From: Marinobacter vulgaris
GTDB lineage: Bacteria > Pseudomonadota > Gammaproteobacteria > Pseudomonadales > Oleiphilaceae
Direction: 5' to 3'
Length of the DNA: 64,000 nucleotides
Assembly (NCBI RefSeq): GCF_003344045.1
Contig: NZ_QFWX01000005.1
Location: forward strand, 1 to 64,000
This document shows positions 58,928-64,000 of this stretch, piece by piece. The notes beneath the pieces are model-generated. The model was not told the origin of the DNA, searched no databases, and saw nothing but the letters and a program-made list of their open reading frames with translations. Position numbers and translations under genes: made by a program. How positions within the stretch are numbered: the stretch's first letter is position 1; each line of letters starts with the position of its first letter.

Positions 58928-59506
58928 ATGAATGTACCTATTTTTCCGTTGAATTCTGTTGTGCTGCCTCGGGGAAGGATCCCCCTCCAGCTGTTCGAGC
59001 CAAGATACATCGACATGCTGACACGTTGTCTCAAGGAAGACCGGGGCTTTGTTGTCGTTCTGCTCAGGGAAGGGCTGGAAACCGCCACCGCTGCGGCTTT
59101 TTACGACATCGGCACTTACGTGCGTATCATCGACTTCCAGCAGATGGATAATGGCCTTCTGGGCATTACGGTTGAAGGTCAGGGCAAGGTGACCGTGGTC
59201 CGCACCTGGCAGCAGCCGGATGGCCTGAATGTGGGCGATGTGGAGTGCCTGCTGGCGGAGAGGGAGTTGCGCGTTCCGGAGCGTTTCACTGAGCTGCCCT
59301 CGGTTTTGAAAGCGCTGTTTCGCCATCCGGTTATCCGTGAGTTGGGCATGCATGTGGACTATGACGACGCCCGTGATGTTGGCTGGCGGCTGACGGAGCT
59401 TCTTCCCCTGGATAAACAGGAAAAGCAGCGCCTTGTTGAGCTCCAGGATCCACTGGAACGCCTTGAGCGGCTGCTGGGTCTGCTGGAAGCGCTTGAGCAG
59501 TATTGA
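58928..59506 (+). CDS. LON substrate-binding-domain protein
   Basis: A 192-residue stand-alone LON N-terminal domain (MNVPIFPLNSVVLPRGRIPLQLFEPRYIDML). It has no AAA+ or protease part, so it is not the Lon protease. The function of such proteins is not established. The ATG at 58928 gives the family N-terminus. Its frame opens upstream inside the HDOD gene. It is 55 bases after that gene and convergent with the DedA-PAP2 gene, 8 bases away. Confidence 0.88.
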   Translation: MNVPIFPLNSVVLPRGRIPLQLFEPRYIDMLTRCLKEDRGFVVVLLREGLETATAAAFYDIGTYVRIIDFQQMDNGLLGITVEGQGKVTVVRTWQQPDGLNVGDVECLLAERELRVPERFTELPSVLKALFRHPVIRELGMHVDYDDARDVGWRLTELLPLDKQEKQRLVELQDPLERLERLLGLLEALEQY

Positions 59507-59514
59507 CCGTGTGC

Positions 59515-60969
59515 CTAGCCTGCCACCGATCCATAAAGAACAACCGCCTCCGACCAGTTAGCCGTCACGTACCAGACGATATAGAGTGCCCACGCAATGC
59601 CGGCCGCCAGCAATGAGCTGTCTGTCGTCAGTGGAATGTTGTCATAACGGCTGTAGCTGGCCCTGGTCAGCCCTGAAATGGACAGCCCCAGCAAAACCCC
59701 CGCGACCACGTCTGTAAACCAGTGGACTCCCAGGTAAAGACGGCTGAGGCCGATCAGAACGATAGGTAGACTGAACGCCAGGTAATACCGCCAGCGCCAG
59801 CGAAGCCGGCTTTCCCGGGCAATGAAACTGGCGGCCAGTGACGAAAACACGGTGATTCCGGTGGCATGTCCGCTTGGAAAAGCGCCAGATTCGGGCGGTC
59901 CCAGCACCAGTTCCGGCCGCGGGATTGCCGACAGATTCTTCAGCGCCCATACCAGTACCGTCGCCAGCAGAGCGGCACCGGCAACGTGCAGCGCCGCCGC
60001 GTAAAAACCACGCATTCCCAGTACCAGTGAAGACAGGGCGGCGGCGGCCAGCAGTACTGGTGGGTCCCCCAGTAGCGTCAGCAGAATCATTACCGGATCC
60101 AGTAATGGGCTTCTGAGCTGTGCAAACCATTCCAGCGCCAGGTTGTTGAACGGCGCGAACATCCCTGTGGCCGTTACCAGTTGCCCCAGTATCATGAACA
60201 ATGCACCGGCACCGAGGGCCAGCGACAGCGAGGGGAGGGGGAACTCGCCTGCCTGGGCGGGCCTCTGGCTGGTATAACGTCGCCAGAAGCGGCGAGTAAT
60301 GTGGTAACGGGCCATCAGGCCGGCGAGCCCTTGGTATACCCGGCTGCTGTGGCCCAGCCCTAGCTGGAAGCGGAAGAACAGCAGGTAGATAACTACCAGA
60401 ATGCCCGCGCTGATCCCTATCACTGGATAGAAATGCGCTGGCGGCTCGAAATCACTGGCCACGGCACTACCGAACAGGTAGCCCGGCAGGACGTAGGTCG
60501 GCGCCCAGGCAAGCGCGGAGGAGAGATTAAACGCCAGAAATCGCCGCCAGGGCATCAGAAAAGCGCCGGCAACCAGGGGAATGACCGGGCGGATCGGACC
60601 GACAAAGCGTCCGATAACCACGCTTTTGCCCCCGTGAAGGCGGAAGAAAACCTCACCTTTTGCGATGAACCCCGGAAAATGGTTGAGCGGCCAAAGCTTG
60701 TCCAGTCGGCCCTGGAACAGCCGGCCGAGGGCAAAGCTGATACCGTCGCCGGTCACGGCGCCAGCCCCGGCCCAGAGCATAACTTCCAGGACTGGCATGG
60801 CTGTCTGGCCCGCTAGCGCGGACACTGCAAAAATAATAGCCACACCCGGAATCAGGATGCCAGCCAGGGCCAGGGACTCCAGGAATGCGGTAAAGAAGAG
60901 GCCGGCCGAGAGCCAGCCAGGATTGGAGCCAAGCCATGCGCTCAGTGCCTGTAGCCACTCCGAACTCAT
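59515..60969 (-). CDS. DedA family / PAP2 phosphatase fusion protein
   Basis: A 484-residue membrane protein. Residues about 15-200 are a DedA (VTT/SNARE-associated) domain with the typical GRFVGPIRPVIPLVAGAFLMPWRRFLAFN. Residues about 245-450 are a PAP2 lipid-phosphatase domain with all three catalytic motifs: KNLSAIPRP, PSGHATG and SRLYLGVHWFTDV. DedA proteins include undecaprenyl-phosphate and lipid flippases, and PAP2 enzymes act on undecaprenyl pyrophosphate or phosphatidate. A fused protein could dephosphorylate and flip the same lipid. It overlaps the GGDEF-like gene upstream by four bases. Confidence 0.88.
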   Translation of the reverse strand: MSSEWLQALSAWLGSNPGWLSAGLFFTAFLESLALAGILIPGVAIIFAVSALAGQTAMPVLEVMLWAGAGAVTGDGISFALGRLFQGRLDKLWPLNHFPGFIAKGEVFFRLHGGKSVVIGRFVGPIRPVIPLVAGAFLMPWRRFLAFNLSSALAWAPTYVLPGYLFGSAVASDFEPPAHFYPVIGISAGILVVIYLLFFRFQLGLGHSSRVYQGLAGLMARYHITRRFWRRYTSQRPAQAGEFPLPSLSLALGAGALFMILGQLVTATGMFAPFNNLALEWFAQLRSPLLDPVMILLTLLGDPPVLLAAAALSSLVLGMRGFYAAALHVAGAALLATVLVWALKNLSAIPRPELVLGPPESGAFPSGHATGITVFSSLAASFIARESRLRWRWRYYLAFSLPIVLIGLSRLYLGVHWFTDVVAGVLLGLSISGLTRASYSRYDNIPLTTDSSLLAAGIAWALYIVWYVTANWSEAVVLYGSVAG

Positions 60970-61964
60970 GACTGACGGATCTCTCCCTGGCTATACCAGA
61001 CAGAGTCTGCCCCACGCCTTCTGGCTTCCTCCAATGCCTGCCGTACCCGTTTGCGCAAGTCGGCGGTACGGGTTTCTGTGGCGGCGCGGGTGGCGCAGCC
61101 AAGGCTGACAGTGACCTTGCCCGCCAGGGGCCAGGTCTGCTCTGCGATGGTCCGGCGTATACGTTCGGCAATCACCCTGACGCCTTCCTCCGGTGTGAAG
61201 GGCAGAATCAGGAAAAACTCGCCATCCTCGAGCGTGTAAAGGGTATCGCCGGCACGAATGACCCCGAACAGATGCTGGGTGAGATCCCTCAGCAATCGCT
61301 GCATACCGGCTTTGCCATGGAGGTCTTCGGCTTCATCCGCGTAGTCGATTGAAAGTGATATCACTGACAGCGAGTGCGACATCTCGATGGCGCGGCTGAT
61401 TTCCTTCTGCAGGGTTTCGTCAAGGAAGCGGGCGTTGTGGGCGCCGGTGACAGGATCCGTAATGGCCAGGTCTTCGGCAGACTGGGCCATGTGGTCATAA
61501 TGCCAGATATACAGGGCCACGACAGCTATCAATGCAAACGTCCCGAAGCTGACGGTGACCGTGTAGGTGACCGTCTGGGTGAACAGCAGAAACAGGGTCA
61601 GTGCCAGCAGCAACAGCAGGGATAGAATCATTCCCTGGCGTAAGGGCAGGATCAGCAGGTTCAGAACTATCAGGGGCATGACCCAGTGGCTGATTCCGGG
61701 CGGATCCAGCGCGTACATTGCCGCAACCAGGCCACTGTTAAGGGCGGCCAGAATGATCAGGTGCCCCGGGGCGGATAGCTGATGACGGCGGCAGATGACG
61801 GTGTAGCCGGCGCCGGCAAGGGTCAGTAGTGTCATGCCAGACGCGAGGAAGAACAGCTCGTAGAAGCCGTAACGAAGATTCTGGAAAGCCAGGCTGGCGA
61901 TGAACAGGCTGGCAAGCGCATAGCCCGCCAGGTGTGTGAAGCTTCTCAGTCGTGTCTCGGTCAT
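60966..61964 (-). CDS. Membrane protein with degenerate GGDEF domain (I)
   Basis: A 332-residue protein with about six transmembrane helices (residues about 10-155) and a C-terminal GGDEF-type domain (about 168-330: DPVTGAHNARFLDETLQKEI). The active-site motif reads EDGEF (246-250) instead of GG[D/E]EF, so diguanylate cyclase activity is unlikely. RAGD at 237-240, five residues before, matches the RxxD inhibitory site that binds c-di-GMP in this family. It overlaps the upstream gene by one base and the downstream DedA-PAP2 gene by four. Confidence 0.85.
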   Translation of the reverse strand: MTETRLRSFTHLAGYALASLFIASLAFQNLRYGFYELFFLASGMTLLTLAGAGYTVICRRHQLSAPGHLIILAALNSGLVAAMYALDPPGISHWVMPLIVLNLLILPLRQGMILSLLLLLALTLFLLFTQTVTYTVTVSFGTFALIAVVALYIWHYDHMAQSAEDLAITDPVTGAHNARFLDETLQKEISRAIEMSHSLSVISLSIDYADEAEDLHGKAGMQRLLRDLTQHLFGVIRAGDTLYTLEDGEFFLILPFTPEEGVRVIAERIRRTIAEQTWPLAGKVTVSLGCATRAATETRTADLRKRVRQALEEARRRGADSVWYSQGEIRQS

Positions 61965-62980
61965 TAAGCCGGTCCTCCGCTACCTTCGGTACCTGCCGGC
62001 GGTGCCGTGTGGGACCAGGTGCTGTAGGACTGGGCCCGGTTGCCACCCTGTTGCTGGGCCCGCCGAAGGGCATTGGCGGCAGACTGTTGCAGGCTGTCGG
62101 CGTCGTCGCCGATGTTCAGCCCCGCGATACCGGCACTGACCGTCAGGTCCAGCTGATGGGATGCCAGCAGTGTGCTCAGCCCCCTGCGGATGGTCTCTGC
62201 CAGTGCGGCGGCGTCCGTGGTTGCGATGCCGGGCAGAATGATCAGAAACTGCAGGTCGGCCACGCGGTAATAGGTGTCGAAATCCCGCAGTTGCGAGTGC
62301 AGGTAACGGCCAATTCGTGGCAGTATGGAGCGAATGTCGGCATCAGGATCGCTGTCGCTGAGATGGGTGTCCAGACCGATCATGATCACGGACATGTCTG
62401 TGCCTTCTCTTTCGCTGCGCTGGATTTCCTTGTGCAGGTCGGCAGAAAGATACTCCCGGCTGGCGGCCTGGGTCAGTTCATCAGTGCGGCGCAGAGGGGC
62501 CAGCTGTCGGGACTTGTACTCCCGGAGAAATACCAGTAAACCGGACAGCATTACGGTCAGCAAAAGTGCGCTGATCATCTGGTGACGCTCGGGAATGCCA
62601 CCGTGTCCCTGAGTGGCGACTACCGCCAGCACGGCAAGCAGCAACGTGGTGGCTGTTGCCCAGGGTACCGGCAATAATGCAAAGCCGATAAGCGGTGCCA
62701 CATAGAGCCAGTGGATCAGGCTCCAGGGCCCGGTCCACAGGGTGGTGACCAGAAGCAGGATCAGAGCCCCGAACAGCAGGCGATGGAGGGCCGGCCAGGG
62801 TTGCCGGACGCGACCGGGGTGAAAACCGTTACTGGTATAGACCAGGCCGGCGCCCACTATTGCCGTAACCGCGGTAAGAAGCTCTCTCTGAATCACCGCA
62901 AATACAGCAATGGAGAGCAAGATCAGAAATCCCGCTCTCGACAGGCGGCTTAGCAGGAATTTTTCGGCCATCTGGGCCAT
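61964..62980 (-). CDS. Membrane protein with degenerate GGDEF domain (II)
   Basis: A 338-residue protein related in layout to its neighbour: about six transmembrane helices (about 10-150) and a C-terminal GGDEF-type domain (about 165-325: RTDELTQAASREYLSADLHKEI). The active-site motif is ADLQF (241-245), clearly dead as a cyclase. RDFD at 232-235, again five residues before, keeps the RxxD pattern. The start ATG 62980 has AGAGGA upstream. It is the first gene of a three-gene operon with the other GGDEF-like protein and the DedA-PAP2 fusion. Confidence 0.83.
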   Translation of the reverse strand: MAQMAEKFLLSRLSRAGFLILLSIAVFAVIQRELLTAVTAIVGAGLVYTSNGFHPGRVRQPWPALHRLLFGALILLLVTTLWTGPWSLIHWLYVAPLIGFALLPVPWATATTLLLAVLAVVATQGHGGIPERHQMISALLLTVMLSGLLVFLREYKSRQLAPLRRTDELTQAASREYLSADLHKEIQRSEREGTDMSVIMIGLDTHLSDSDPDADIRSILPRIGRYLHSQLRDFDTYYRVADLQFLIILPGIATTDAAALAETIRRGLSTLLASHQLDLTVSAGIAGLNIGDDADSLQQSAANALRRAQQQGGNRAQSYSTWSHTAPPAGTEGSGGPA

Positions 62981-63170
62981 GGTATCCGTCCTCTCCCGGG
63001 CGTCCGTGTTGTCGAAGCATACAGCAGGTGCCGTTCAATCACCCGCGTAATGACTTTTGTAAGGGCGGTATAATAATCGCTTGGGATGCGTACTTGAAAC
63101 GGGGAAGGTAGAGTTAGGCCCTGATTCGCACAATCGGTTTAAAAATCCAAAGGCAATCAAAGGTAATCGG

Positions 63171-64000
63171 ATGGATATTGCAGCTTACATGGCTGAAGTG
63201 GGGCAGCAGGCACGGGAAGCTGCCACTGCGGTCGCCCGATCGACAACGGCGATTCGCAATCAGGCGTTGCTGGCAACGGCGGAAGCGCTGGATGCGGCAA
63301 GGCCCGAGCTGGCCGCAGCAAACACGAAGGACCTGGACAGTGGCCGTAGCAACGGCCTTGATGATGCCATGCTTGACCGGCTGGAGCTGACGCCGGCACG
63401 GATCGACACCATGATCGAGGGGCTTCGTCAGGTGGCATCGTTGCCAGACCCTATTGGTGAAATTACCGGCATGACCTACCGCCCTTCCGGTATACAGGTG
63501 GGACGCATGCGGGTGCCTTTGGGGGTTATCGGCATTATTTACGAGTCACGGCCCAACGTAACCGTGGAGGCAGCCAGCCTGTGCCTCAAATCCGGTAACG
63601 CCACGATTCTGCGGGGCGGCTCCGAGGCCATTCATTCCAATCAGGCTATTGCCGCATGTCTGGCCCGAGGTCTGTCGGAGGCGGGGCTGCCGGCGAACGC
63701 TGTGCAGGTCATCAAGACCACCGACCGCGCTGCTGTGGGCGAACTGATCACCATGCCACGGTTTGTCGATGTTATTGTGCCCCGGGGTGGTAAGGGGCTG
63801 ATCGAGCGAATCAGCCGGGACGCCCGGGTACCGGTGATAAAGCACCTGGACGGTATCTGCCACGTGTATATCGACAGCCATGCCGACCCCGAGAAGGCTC
63901 TGGCCGTGGCCGTCAATTCCAAAACCCAGCGTTATGGCACCTGCAACACCATGGAAACGCTGCTCGTGGATCAGGAGATTGCCGCGGATATCCTGTTATT
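63171..64000 (+). CDS. proA: Gamma-glutamyl phosphate reductase (3' truncated by window end)
   Basis: Reduces gamma-glutamyl phosphate to glutamate semialdehyde in proline synthesis. The ATG at 63171 opens a frame that reads to the end of the window (276 complete codons of about 420). It begins [18 protein letters not shown], has [36 protein letters not shown] and [12 protein letters not shown], and the catalytic cysteine in [20 protein letters not shown] at 63069-63074 lies about 100 bases upstream without a clear -35. Confidence 0.95.
   Translation, partial: MDIAAYMAEVGQQAREAATAVARSTTAIRNQALLATAEALDAARPELAAANTKDLDSGRSNGLDDAMLDRLELTPARIDTMIEGLRQVASLPDPIGEITGMTYRPSGIQVGRMRVPLGVIGIIYESRPNVTVEAASLCLKSGNATILRGGSEAIHSNQAIAACLARGLSEAGLPANAVQVIKTTDRAAVGELITMPRFVDVIVPRGGKGLIERISRDARVPVIKHLDGICHVYIDSHADPEKALAVAVNSKTQRYGTCNTMETLLVDQEIAADILL

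Noticed and set aside
63069-63074. TATAAT upstream of proA as a promoter
   Set aside because: No acceptable -35 at 16-18 bp. It may still be used with an activator.

Overview
The window is chromosomal DNA of a marine gammaproteobacterium, most likely Marinobacter. Protein sequences and gene order both point there: rplM-rpsI-petABC-sspAB-diaA-yraN-lpoA/rsmI-rnpB-mraZ, then the division and cell-wall cluster through lpxC, DUF721, an M23 peptidase, secA and argJ. From memory this closely follows the Pseudomonas order. Almost everything is housekeeping. I see no prophage, insertion sequence, CRISPR array, tRNA gene or frameshifted gene.

Layout: 1-282, the 3' end of an rRNA operon (23S tail, 5S, terminator). 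424-5834, leuA, a probable DNA polymerase III psi subunit (holD), rimI, prfC and a TatD-family hydrolase. 6077-11021, ribosomal proteins L13 and S9, the cytochrome bc1 complex, and sspA-sspB. 11023-13874 (minus strand), lpoA-yraN-diaA. 14060-15379, rsmI and RNase P RNA. 15588-32655, mraZ to ftsZ in one direction with very short gaps, led by a promoter and four MraZ-type repeats at exact 10-bp spacing. 32862-41961, lpxC, a DciA-like gene, an M23 peptidase, secA, argJ, a Nudix/ThiE-like fusion, moaC and ribA. 41990-45238 (minus strand), xseB-ispA-dxs for isoprenoid synthesis. 45287-49549, an NRDE protein, a TauE/SafE transporter, lgt, thyA and folA. 49578-64000, a DEAD-box helicase, a thioesterase, a haloalkane-dehalogenase-like protein, two small unknown proteins, an AI-2E-type transporter, a peptidoglycan-binding-domain protein, ilvD, an HDOD regulator, a LON-domain protein, a three-gene minus-strand operon (two GGDEF-like membrane proteins and a DedA-PAP2 fusion), and the first 830 bases of proA.

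Most noteworthy is the thyA-folA intergenic region. It holds two long perfect hairpins in opposite orientation. Their stems have unrelated sequences (29 and 26 bp), but both enclose a loop of exactly 54 nt, and the loops share an identical 31-nt block (35 nt counting the adjoining stem bases). This looks like a dispersed structured repeat in which stem pairing and loop are conserved but stem sequence is not. Other leads are a haloalkane-dehalogenase-like protein whose nucleophile Asp is Asn, two adjacent GGDEF-like proteins with destroyed active sites but RxxD at the inhibitory-site position, and the unusually long psi subunit.
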